From contig NZ_VITR01000003.1 in NCBI RefSeq assembly GCF_007827955.1, positions 124,001-188,000 of the forward strand: a stretch of 64,000 nucleotides of DNA, in the 5' to 3' direction. The notes beneath the pieces are model-generated. The model saw only the letters and a list, made by a program, of their open reading frames with translations, was not told the origin of the DNA and did no database searches. This DNA is from Nitrospirillum pindoramense. Lineage in GTDB: Bacteria; Pseudomonadota; Alphaproteobacteria; Azospirillales; Azospirillaceae. Both the position numbers and the translations under genes were made by a program. Positions 17,332 through 25,071 of this stretch are shown one piece after another. Each line of letters opens with the position of its first letter. The first letter of the stretch is position 1.

Positions 17332-18009
17332 TCACGCGCCGGGCCCCTCGCCAGGCCCGTCCTGGGGTGCCGACTTGGCCACCCCCTGAATCTTCTCCGC
17401 CATGCGGCCGAGTTCCAGAAGGGATGTCGCCTCCATCTTGCGCATGAGTTGCGCGCGGCAGATTTTCACGGTGATCTCACTCAGCTTCAGCGTGGCCGCG
17501 ATCTGCTTGGACAATTGTCCGTTCAGGATCATGTCCATGACCTGGCGCTGACGCGGCGACAGGCTTTGATAGCGGCCGTACACGTCCGAAACCTTGGCCT
17601 TTTCCGCGCGGCGGGCCGCGCTTTTCGCCAAGCCCGCATAAATCGCGTCCAGCAAGTCCTGCTCCTTGAACGGCTTGGTCAGGAACTCGATCGCGCCGGC
17701 CTTCATGGCGCGGACGGACATGGGGATGTCGCCATGGCCGGTGATGAACACCACCGGGATTTCTTCATGCGATGGCGCGAACTCCTCCTGGAAGTCCAGG
17801 CCGTTCTGGCCGGGCATCCGGATGTCCAGCACCAGGCACAGGGGCGTATCGGGCAGGGGCCAATCCAGGAACTCGCGCGTCGAGGCGAACGCGTGGACCG
17901 TCAGGTCGAGGGAGTTGAAAAGGTTGGTCAGAGCCTTGCGCATCGAGGGATCGTCATCGACGACGATGATGGCGCCTTTGGCCTCGGGGGACGGTTGATT
18001 GGCAGTCAT
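17332..18009 (-). CDS. FixJ/NodW-family response regulator
   Basis: 225-aa two-component transcriptional regulator. The receiver domain (residues about 12-125) has the acidic pocket VVDDDPS and the phospho-acceptor Asp62 (LVLDIRMPG). The conserved Thr (FITGHGD) and Lys (LTKPF) also fit. The C-terminal LuxR-type helix-turn-helix (LSPRQRQVMDMILNGQLSKQ, then SEITVKICRAQLMRKM) is of the FixJ/NodW/TodT group. The start ATG at 18009 overlaps the stop of the histidine kinase gene by 4 nt, so the pair is translationally coupled. It converges on the beta-lactamase gene with an 10 bp gap. Target genes are unknown. Confidence 0.92.
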   Translation of the reverse strand: MTANQPSPEAKGAIIVVDDDPSMRKALTNLFNSLDLTVHAFASTREFLDWPLPDTPLCLVLDIRMPGQNGLDFQEEFAPSHEEIPVVFITGHGDIPMSVRAMKAGAIEFLTKPFKEQDLLDAIYAGLAKSAARRAEKAKVSDVYGRYQSLSPRQRQVMDMILNGQLSKQIAATLKLSEITVKICRAQLMRKMEATSLLELGRMAEKIQGVAKSAPQDGPGEGPGA

Positions 18010-19202
18010 GGTGTCTTCTTCCTCTCGCCGGGCACGGTGAAATGGAAGGTCGCGCCGGCTGTCTTGTTGGGCGTCGCCCAAATGGCGCCGCCGTGGCTTT
18101 CAATGATGGAGCGGCATATGGAAAGCCCTATTCCCATGCCGCCCTGCTTGGTTGACTTGAAGGCGTCGAACAGCGTGCTCATGACGCCTGGGGCAATGCC
18201 GACGCCGCCGTCCTCGACCCTGACCATGACGTCGTTCTTGTCGCGTTCGGAGGAGTCGATCCTGATTTCGCGCTTGGCTCCGGGGGCGGCGTTGATCGCG
18301 TCCACGGCGTTCGTCAGCAGATTGAGCACGACCTGCTGCAATTGGACGTGATCGCCGAAGACCATGGGCAGGTCTTCGGCCAGATGGGTGCGCACGGTCA
18401 CCTGGTCCTCGCGCAGGCGGGACTGCATCAGGGCGACCACGTCCCGAATCACGTCGTTGATCCCCACCGGGGCCTTCTTCAACTCCCCGCGGGTGGCCAG
18501 GGCGCGGACGCGCCGGATGATGTCGCTGGCCCGTTCCGCGTCGTCGACCATGCTTGCGATGGACTCGCCGATCTTCTCCAGATTGGGGGGCGTGGCGCGC
18601 AGCCAGCGCGTGCAGGCGTTGGCGTTGGTAATGATGGCCGCCAGGGGCTGGTTGACCTCGTGCGCGATGGACGCGGCCATTTCACCCAGGGTGGTGACAC
18701 GGGCGACATGGGCGAGATCGGCTTGCGCCCTCTCGGTCAACAGACGCGCCGTCTCGATCCGGATCGCCAGATAGGTCGTGGCACCGATCGCCAGCAGGCT
18801 GATTGAGGTGTTGGCGATACCGCTCCTGTAATTGCCGTCAGGTGTCAAAATGAAACTGACCACCGTCAGTGTGGAGCAGACCGCCGATACCGACAATACA
18901 CCCGTCGTTCGGCAGAATATCGACGATAGCAGGACAACAACCACGTAGAACGTGGCTGCGGAAATTTCATAAGGGGTAATGGTGTCTATTATAAAGACGG
19001 CGGCTGTTATGATCACAGCGATGGTGGGGATGATGGCCGATCCCAGGCTCTTTTTCTTCTTGGTGTTCCAGAAGACGCCCGATGAATGACGCTGTTCGGT
19101 GGGGATGGTCATTTGGGCCCGCATACGCTCATCGACGATAGTTCCAATGATACTGCAGGTGACGCCGAGGGTGGCGCGATTAGACGCATGAGGTAAAGGC
19201 AT
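18006..19202 (-). CDS. membrane sensor histidine kinase (FixL/NodV-type kinase core, no PAS)
   Basis: Sensor kinase of up to 398 aa. It has about four membrane segments in residues 53-148 (IIPTIAVIITAAVFIID; TFYVVVVLLSSIF; VSAVCSTLTVVSFI; SLLAIGATTYLAI). The dimerisation/phosphotransfer segment carries His181 (GEMAASIAHEVNQPLAAI). A HATPase domain follows with an N-box (NLLTNAVDAI) and glycine boxes (VEDGGVGIAPGVM, GMGIGLSICRSI). No separate periplasmic or PAS sensor is visible, so the membrane part itself probably senses. It pairs with the overlapping FixJ-like regulator. The start is uncertain: ATG codons at 19124 and 19112 are alternatives to the one used here. Confidence 0.9.
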   Translation of the reverse strand: MPLPHASNRATLGVTCSIIGTIVDERMRAQMTIPTEQRHSSGVFWNTKKKKSLGSAIIPTIAVIITAAVFIIDTITPYEISAATFYVVVVLLSSIFCRTTGVLSVSAVCSTLTVVSFILTPDGNYRSGIANTSISLLAIGATTYLAIRIETARLLTERAQADLAHVARVTTLGEMAASIAHEVNQPLAAIITNANACTRWLRATPPNLEKIGESIASMVDDAERASDIIRRVRALATRGELKKAPVGINDVIRDVVALMQSRLREDQVTVRTHLAEDLPMVFGDHVQLQQVVLNLLTNAVDAINAAPGAKREIRIDSSERDKNDVMVRVEDGGVGIAPGVMSTLFDAFKSTKQGGMGIGLSICRSIIESHGGAIWATPNKTAGATFHFTVPGERKKTP

Positions 19203-19629
19203 TCCTCGCCCGCGACCGGCACGCTGAGGGACGCGTGCCAGGACTCTGGACGCTAACCCCTTTAAAAGGCGCAGCTTTTTCTAGTGGATGCGGGCGAACC
19301 CATGGGGGCGACATACCCGCGTATACTTGTAATATACGCGATGAATTAATTAAGACTTGGGGGCGCCGCGATGGTCATAGGGCCGACGCCGCGTGTTCCA
19401 GCCTCTCCGGGCTGGGGCTGTCCTGCACCGTAAGGGATCACATGAACCCGCGATCTAGCACCGACCCCCTGGAGGGCGATAGTAGGCGCACGCCTGCCGT
19501 CGGCACTTCGCAGGGGTGGATCGTCCCGGGGATCGTCCTGTCACCGTAGCAGCGCCAGCGCCTCGTCGCTGACCGTGTTGCGCCAGGCCGCCCGGGTTCG
19601 AGCAACCGCTTGACCTCATGGAGGTGGCC
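19203..19629. other. gene-poor interval upstream of the kinase operon
   Basis: About 430 bases with no ORF that I trust. It includes an AT-rich patch around 19310-19355 with the 8-bp CGCGTATA palindrome at 19318-19340 and an AATTAATTAAG run just after it. Short ORFs on both strands have no domain, coding bias or ribosome-binding support. Confidence 0.5.
19318..19340. promoter_or_regulatory. operator-like palindrome CGCGTATA-N7-TATACGCG
   Basis: Perfect 8-bp inverted repeat (19318-19325 with 19333-19340), loop CTTGTAA. It stands out in an AT-rich patch about 115 bases upstream of the histidine kinase start. It is shaped like a dimeric repressor site, perhaps for the kinase/regulator operon. 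Binding protein unknown. Confidence 0.4.
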
Positions 19630-19821
19630 ATGGCCGCTTTTCTCGACTTCGACGCCCGCCGGGCGTCCATCGCATCCGCCCGCCCGTTTGCCCCGCTGGC
19701 GCTGGCGCATTCCCTGGCGCCGACTGGCTTTCAGTGCCAGCGGCCGAAACTCTGCCTGCGTTGGAAAATGGGCCCGAACGGCCGGCCCGTCTCCGACTGG
19801 GAGCCCCAGACGCAGGGCTGA
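19630..19821 (+). CDS. possible small protein, 63 aa
   Basis: Candidate small gene. The ATG at 19630 has GGAGG 5 nt upstream (19620-19624). The product (MAAFLDFDARRAS...) ends in a Trp/Cys-containing stretch, CLRWKMGPNGRPVSDWEP, which has the look of a structured small-protein motif rather than random translation. No family was recognised. It is isolated between the kinase operon and the HisE-like gene. It could also be a chance ORF, and the 230 bases after it (19822-20050) hold nothing I can identify. Confidence 0.35.
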   Translation: MAAFLDFDARRASIASARPFAPLALAHSLAPTGFQCQRPKLCLRWKMGPNGRPVSDWEPQTQG

Positions 19822-20050
19822 GACATCCCCGCGCGGCGCCCCACCGCGTGGTTGATGGCCGGGGCGGGGCCGCCGTCGAGTGGCCCCACCTCCGCGCTTC
19901 CATATCCGAAATCCGCCTGATCAGAGGCCATCGCGACAGGGCCCGCCGTCGGTTGCCCACTCAAGGGGGACATGCCCCTTGAGGCGCGTGGCCGTGTGCG
20001 CGGCTGGCCGCGTTCAGCCCCCCGCCGGGGGCGGTCCCAGGAATGAAATC

Positions 20051-20449
20051 ATGAACTCCTCGGTAGTATTATTGTCGGTCCGCGCCGAAAGCGTCGCCTT
20101 GCCCTGTTCCGCGCCTGCCGTGGCCGATGAAGTGGCGCGGCTGTATGGCGCCCTGGACCATGTGTCGCCCGCGAAAAATCCCCGTACGGCCCAGCTCTTG
20201 CGGGCCGGTTTGCGCAAGATCTCGCAGAAGGTCGTGGAGGAGACCGCGGAAGTGGCCCTGGAGGGGGTGCGCAAGCGTCCCGATGCGGCGGTCCGTGAAA
20301 GCGCCGACCTTCTCTATAATCTCGTGGTCCTGTGGCATGCCCTGGACATTCGGCCGGATGATGTCTGGGCTGAAATGCGCCGACGCGCGGATGCCTTCGG
20401 CTTGGCCGAAAAGCTGCCCAAGCAGCCGTGTGTCGTTGGGGAGGTCTGA
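20051..20449 (+). CDS. HisE-like phosphoribosyl-ATP pyrophosphohydrolase (MazG superfamily)
   Basis: 132-aa all-alpha pyrophosphohydrolase. It contains the family's acidic metal-binding pattern: EETAEVALEG (residues about 64-73) and ESADLLYNLVVLW (about 83-95). These match HisE, which removes pyrophosphate from phosphoribosyl-ATP in histidine synthesis. Against that role, no his genes are nearby. The N-terminal region (MNSSVVLLSVRAES) is extended, and the gene lies 4 bp before a metal-transporter-like gene. It may be a second, specialised copy acting on another nucleotide. That is inference; the fold assignment is solid. Confidence 0.75.
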   Translation: MNSSVVLLSVRAESVALPCSAPAVADEVARLYGALDHVSPAKNPRTAQLLRAGLRKISQKVVEETAEVALEGVRKRPDAAVRESADLLYNLVVLWHALDIRPDDVWAEMRRRADAFGLAEKLPKQPCVVGEV

Positions 20450-20453
20450 CAGC

Positions 20454-22310
20454 ATGGACCATCTCGTTCCCCGCCGCGATTCCAGCCTAGGGGACTCCCC
20501 CACCGCGCTGGAGCAGATCGAGTTGGCGTCGAGCGCGCCGGCGGTGCTGGACGCCGCCCATGTCGGCGACATCCAGGGCGCGTTCGGCACGATCCGGCGC
20601 GGCGACACCGCCGTCCGCAAGACCTGGCGGGCCCGTCTGCTCACCCTGTTGACCATCATCGGTCCTGGGCTGATCGTCATGGTCGGTGACAACGATGCCG
20701 GCGCCTTCGGCACCTATACCCAGGCCGGGCAGAACTATGGCCTCACCCTGCTGTGGACGCTGATCCTGCTGATCCCCGTGCTGTACGTGAACCAGGAGAT
20801 GGTGGCACGGCTGGGGGCGGTGACGGGCGTCGGCCATGCCCGCCTGATCTTCGACCGTTTCGGCAAATTCTGGGGGGCGTTCAGCATCATCGATCTGGTG
20901 CTATTGAATGCGCTGACCATCGTCACCGAATTCATCGGCATCACCTTCGTGCTGCGCTATTTCGGCCTGCCGAAAATTCCCGGCCTCATCGCCGCGTCCG
21001 TGCTCATCATCGGTGCCGTCAGCACGGGCAGCTTCAAGCGGTTCGAGCGCTTCGCCCTGTGCCTGGTGGCCGGTAGCCTTCTCCTGCTGCCCGTGCTTTT
21101 CGCCGTGCATCCCCCCATCGGGGACATCGCCCGAGGTCTGTTCGTGCCGCAATGGCCGGCCCATTCGGACATGGCGACGGTCATGCTGCTGATCATCGCC
21201 ATCGTCGGCACGACCATCGCGCCCTGGCAGCTGTTCTTCCAGCAAAGCTACATCATCGACAAGCGCATCACGCCCGCGTTCAACACCTATGCCAAGGTTG
21301 ACCTCTGGATCGGGATCGGGCTGGTCATTATTGGCGCCGTCGCCATGATGGCGTTTTGCGCGGCATTGTTCGCCGCCAAGCCCGAGTTCGGGCATTTCTC
21401 GGACACGGGCGGCATCATCGCCGCGTTGCACGACTATGTCGGGCCCGTTCCGGCGGCCTTCTTCGCCATCGCGCTGCTGGATGCCTGCCTCATTGGCGCC
21501 GCCGCGGTTTCCCTGGCGTCATCCTACGCCATCGCCGATGTCCTCCGGGTTCGCCATTCCCTGCATCGCAAGATCACCGACGCCACGGGGTTCTACATGG
21601 CCTATGGCGCGCTCATCGCCGTCGCGGCCGTGCTGGTGGCGTTTTCCAGTGATGCCTTCCTGGGCTTCCTGACCAACGCCGTGCAGGCCCTGGCGGGCGT
21701 GCTTCTTCCCAGTGCGACGGTGTTCCTGCTGTTGCTGTGCAACGACAGGGCGGTGCTGGGCCCGTGGTGCAACGGGACCCGGCGCAACCTGTTCACGGGC
21801 CTGGTGATCTGGGTCTTGGTGTTGCTGTCCATCATCCTGACGGTGGCGACGATCTTCCCGGACATCGGCGCCGCCGTCATCCTGAAAATCCTCATCGGAG
21901 GCATCATGCTGGGGCTGGTGGGCCTGGTCGCGCTGGCGCCCCATGTGCGACGCCATGTCGGGCGGAACGGTTCGGTGGGGCCTCATATCGACCGCCGTTT
22001 CCAGGCGATGGCACCGGCCCAGCGCCGGACGTGGCGGATGCCGCCGCTGGACCAGCTGCCACCGCCCAAGATGACGGGCATGACCCGGCTGTGGATGGGG
22101 GTGTTGCGCGGCTACCTTTTCATCGCCGTCGCCCTGATCCTCCTGAAAATCCTGGAGGCGGCCATCGGGCTGGACGCGCCCATCCCACAAATCGGGGCCC
22201 TGCGGCCTCCGGCGGGGACGACGACCGTTGTTGCATCGCACGGGCTGTCCGTTTCCCCTGCGCCCGGCGGGCGTGAGGCCCGCGAGGGCGAGGGAAGGGT
22301 ACTCAAATGA
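20454..22310 (+). CDS. NRAMP (SLC11)-family divalent cation transporter with non-canonical metal site
   Basis: 618-aa inner-membrane transporter with about 11 hydrophobic helices beginning near residue 60 (LLTLLTIIGPGLIVMVGDND). In typical Mn2+/Fe2+ NRAMP proteins helix 1 carries DPGN and helix 6 a Met-Pro-His motif. Here the helix 1 motif reads DNDAG and helix 6 reads TTIAPWQLFFQQS, with no methionine ligand. Loss of that Met is known from the magnesium-transporting NRAMP-related branch, so Mg2+ or another hard cation is possible. The extended cytosolic tail (RTWRMPPLDQLPPPKMTGM) precedes a last membrane helix. The ATG at 20454 has GGGGAGG upstream and sits 4 bp after the HisE-like gene. Confidence 0.83.
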   Translation: MDHLVPRRDSSLGDSPTALEQIELASSAPAVLDAAHVGDIQGAFGTIRRGDTAVRKTWRARLLTLLTIIGPGLIVMVGDNDAGAFGTYTQAGQNYGLTLLWTLILLIPVLYVNQEMVARLGAVTGVGHARLIFDRFGKFWGAFSIIDLVLLNALTIVTEFIGITFVLRYFGLPKIPGLIAASVLIIGAVSTGSFKRFERFALCLVAGSLLLLPVLFAVHPPIGDIARGLFVPQWPAHSDMATVMLLIIAIVGTTIAPWQLFFQQSYIIDKRITPAFNTYAKVDLWIGIGLVIIGAVAMMAFCAALFAAKPEFGHFSDTGGIIAALHDYVGPVPAAFFAIALLDACLIGAAAVSLASSYAIADVLRVRHSLHRKITDATGFYMAYGALIAVAAVLVAFSSDAFLGFLTNAVQALAGVLLPSATVFLLLLCNDRAVLGPWCNGTRRNLFTGLVIWVLVLLSIILTVATIFPDIGAAVILKILIGGIMLGLVGLVALAPHVRRHVGRNGSVGPHIDRRFQAMAPAQRRTWRMPPLDQLPPPKMTGMTRLWMGVLRGYLFIAVALILLKILEAAIGLDAPIPQIGALRPPAGTTTVVASHGLSVSPAPGGREAREGEGRVLK

Positions 22311-22507
22311 CCTGTCCCCACCCCCACCATGCCCTGCCACTGCGGCTCCGCCTTCAACTCTGGGCGCTCTGGCAGGTTGAAACCTTCCTCCTTTCCGTCC
22401 TTCCGAAAGGGCGCCTCAAGCGGCTTGGCCTGGACTGGGTCGACCGCCGCTACCAGGCGATCCACGCATGGGTCGAGCGGCAGGGAGCCAGCAGGCGTTC
22501 GCGATAG
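22307..22507 (+). CDS. small hypothetical protein coupled to the NRAMP gene, 66 aa
   Basis: Its ATG overlaps the NRAMP stop codon by 4 nt (ATGA at 22307-22310), a typical sign of translational coupling. The product is basic, with a hydrophobic middle (LWALWQVETFLLSVL) and a Trp/Arg-rich end (RRYQAIHAWVERQ). It might be a peripheral membrane partner of the transporter. No known family was recognised, and the possibility of a chance ORF remains. Confidence 0.45.
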   Translation: MTCPHPHHALPLRLRLQLWALWQVETFLLSVLPKGRLKRLGLDWVDRRYQAIHAWVERQGASRRSR

Positions 22508-22509
22508 GC

Positions 22510-22532
22510 AATACTGAGGATTTCTCAGTATT
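22510..22532. promoter_or_regulatory. 9-bp AT-rich inverted repeat between the NRAMP and TonB receptor genes
   Basis: AATACTGAG (22510-22518) pairs perfectly with CTCAGTATT (22524-22532), loop GATTT. An AT-rich stretch (AAATTTTCAAAATAAAC) follows. It could be a terminator for the upstream genes or a metal-regulator operator for the TonB receptor 180 bp downstream. It resembles no known box closely enough to name. Confidence 0.45.
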
Positions 22533-22709
22533 CAGCTGAAATTTTCAAAATAAACAAAATAGACGGAGCGCCCTTCGAATATTGGGGGAGGGCGTCTTTC
22601 CGCATGGCCGGAATGGAACATCATGACCCTCTGTGAACTTTTTCACCACCCCCGCGTGTCGCCACCGGGGACGTCGCCCGCCCGGGACGGGCTTGCCCAC
22701 ATTCCGGGT

Positions 22710-25058
22710 ATGGCGGGCAGCCTTCGGGTGTCCGCGCTTGCCCTTATTCTTGGCGCCTTTTTTTCGCCGGCCCTGGCCCAGGGACCGACCACCGCTTCCC
22801 GGGGTGATGGCGCCTCGGCGGAGGCTGCGTCCGGGGATGCGCCGGTCGAGGAGATGGAGATCGTCATCGTCGGCCGGCGCGGAAGCGTCACCGATGGCAC
22901 AGCCGTGCCGGTGGCCCCCAACCAGTTCGTGCTGAACAGCAACGACTGGGCCGACGCCATGGCCGGCACCAGCGCCCTGGCCCTGGTGAAGAACCTGCCC
23001 GGGGTGACCTTCACATCGACCGACGCCTATGGCCTGGACCTCTCGGACGGCTTCCTGTTGGTCCGGGGGGTCCGCCAGAACGAGCTGGCGATCACCTTCG
23101 AGGGCATTCCGCTCAATGACGGCAGCTATGGCAGCGTCACCGGGACGGCACCGCTGAACATCGGCGTGACGGATGATATCGGCAGCATCAAGGTCGCCCC
23201 CGGGGCCGCCGGCGTGGACACGTTCTCGAACTCGGTAAATGGCGGTGAAATGCGCTACGCGCTGATCGACCCCGATACCAAGCCGTCGCTGAGCGTGACC
23301 CAGGGCTATGGCAGCAATGACACCCTGGTCACCAGCGTCACCGGGCAGACCGGGCGGATCGGGGACAACGGCCCCCGCGTCCTGCTGGGCGTCGAGCGGA
23401 TTTCCAAGGACAAATACACGGATGCGGGCACGCAATACATGCTGCACGCCAATGCCAAGGTGGTTCAGGACGTGCCATGGGGCGATTTTACCGCGTTCTT
23501 CTCCTACTCCCGCGCGGAGATCTGGGGATACAACAATACGTCGTTCGATATGTTGTCCAAGCTTGGCTGGAACGGAACCGATATCCTCTATCCCAGCTAC
23601 GCACGGGCGGTCTATGTGGCGTCCCCCCAGAATGCCAACGCATCATGCGGGGCCTACACCTGCGGTGAACTGGCATCCCTCGTCCCCTATGACACCGGGC
23701 AGGCCACGGACGATTTCGTCGGTAACCTGACGCACGATTTCCGCCTGTCCGACGCGCTGTCAGGCAGCGTCATGGCCTATGGCGCCGTCAGCGACTCCAA
23801 TATCGAAATCTCCGACGTCACCACCCCGTCGCAGACCGGCGCCCCGTTCTCTTCGCAGGTCTGGCGGACCCGCCCCCAGCGTTTCGGAGGCACCGCCAAC
23901 CTGTCCTATGACTGGGGCGCGCACACCCTTTCCACCGGCCTGTGGATCGAGCGCGCGACGTCCACCTCCCTATTCGCCTGGTATAATCAGCCCCTGCCGG
24001 GGCAGGGCGCCCCGCTGAAGGCCATCGGGCCTTATGACACCTACGGCCCCGCCTTCCAGACCGCGAACGACTCCCGCTGGAGCACCGATTCCCGTCAGAT
24101 CTATGTGCAGGACGTGTACAAGCCGACGGAGACGCTGACGATCAAGGGTGGCGTCAAGGCCGTGGATTTCACGACCAGCGGTGGCGGCATCGGCCCCGAC
24201 CGGGCGCCGAACGGTACGCTGAGCGCGCGTGACTCCTTCCTGCCGCACCTGTCGGTCGATTGGCGCCCAGACCCCGACACCTCGATCTACGCCGATATGG
24301 GGGAAAGCATGATCGGCTACCGCGTGTCGTCGCGCGGCAACATCGGCCCCGTCTCCTCCGCCTGGGCGGCGGACAGCCAGGACATCTTCGACGCCGCGCG
24401 CGCCTTGCTGAAGCCGGAGCGGGACTGGAACTTCACCGTCGGCGCCTATCATGACTTCGGCGATATCAGCCTGACCGTCGACGCCTATTACGGCATCGTC
24501 CTCGACCGTCTGCTGAACGGTACCAGCGGGCCGCAGTTCAATCCCGTGCGCACCGTCGGCATCGTGTCCCGGTCCAGCCTGGTGGGCGGGGACGCGACTG
24601 TCAGTGCCAAACCGGCGTCATGGCTGACGGTGTCCCAGTCGGTGTCGGTCAGCAAGTTGCGCTATGAGTCCGACCTGAGGACGCCGGACGGCACCAGTCC
24701 GCTCAAGGGTCATTATCAACCGGGCTATCCCGGCGTGTCCCTCATCACCCAGGTCACGGCGCGGTACGACGGGTTTGAAACCGGCGTCACCAGCACCGTC
24801 TATCTGGACAATCCGTTCACCTACACCAACGACATCTATGTCCCGGATTATTGGGAGATGAACGCCTACGTGGCCTATCACATCCCTCAGGGGAACACCC
24901 TGCCGGACCTGACTTTCCGTCTCAGCGTCAACAACCTGACGGACCGGCACAACATCGGGTCCGTGGGCATTGGCGGTTACTCCGTGTCCGGCGATTACCA
25001 GACGTTCATGCGGTCGGCCCCGCGGCAGTACCTGTTCACCGTCACGACGAAATACTGA
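22710..25058 (+). CDS. TonB-dependent outer-membrane receptor
   Basis: About 782-aa TonB-dependent receptor. From the ATG at 22710 there is a clean signal peptide (SALALILGAFFSPALAQ) and a TonB-box-like stretch (EIVIVGRRGS). The plug carries VKNLPGVTF, LVRGVRQNELAITFEGIPL and VNGGEMRYAL, and a beta-barrel ends FTVTTKY. Cysteines in NASCGAYTCGE could form a surface-loop disulfide. An upstream ATG (22623) would only lengthen the leader. The ligand is unknown. It is the last of four same-strand genes with the HisE-like and NRAMP-like genes, which hints at cation or metal-chelate uptake. It converges on hrpB with a 13 bp gap. Confidence 0.9.
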   Translation: MAGSLRVSALALILGAFFSPALAQGPTTASRGDGASAEAASGDAPVEEMEIVIVGRRGSVTDGTAVPVAPNQFVLNSNDWADAMAGTSALALVKNLPGVTFTSTDAYGLDLSDGFLLVRGVRQNELAITFEGIPLNDGSYGSVTGTAPLNIGVTDDIGSIKVAPGAAGVDTFSNSVNGGEMRYALIDPDTKPSLSVTQGYGSNDTLVTSVTGQTGRIGDNGPRVLLGVERISKDKYTDAGTQYMLHANAKVVQDVPWGDFTAFFSYSRAEIWGYNNTSFDMLSKLGWNGTDILYPSYARAVYVASPQNANASCGAYTCGELASLVPYDTGQATDDFVGNLTHDFRLSDALSGSVMAYGAVSDSNIEISDVTTPSQTGAPFSSQVWRTRPQRFGGTANLSYDWGAHTLSTGLWIERATSTSLFAWYNQPLPGQGAPLKAIGPYDTYGPAFQTANDSRWSTDSRQIYVQDVYKPTETLTIKGGVKAVDFTTSGGGIGPDRAPNGTLSARDSFLPHLSVDWRPDPDTSIYADMGESMIGYRVSSRGNIGPVSSAWAADSQDIFDAARALLKPERDWNFTVGAYHDFGDISLTVDAYYGIVLDRLLNGTSGPQFNPVRTVGIVSRSSLVGGDATVSAKPASWLTVSQSVSVSKLRYESDLRTPDGTSPLKGHYQPGYPGVSLITQVTARYDGFETGVTSTVYLDNPFTYTNDIYVPDYWEMNAYVAYHIPQGNTLPDLTFRLSVNNLTDRHNIGSVGIGGYSVSGDYQTFMRSAPRQYLFTVTTKY

Positions 25059-25071
25059 CCCGTGTGCCCCG

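Noticed and set aside
20127-20453. Long N-terminal extension of the NRAMP frame back into the HisE-like gene
   Set aside because: The extension overlaps a well-formed gene in another frame, and a good ribosome-binding site precedes the ATG at 20454.
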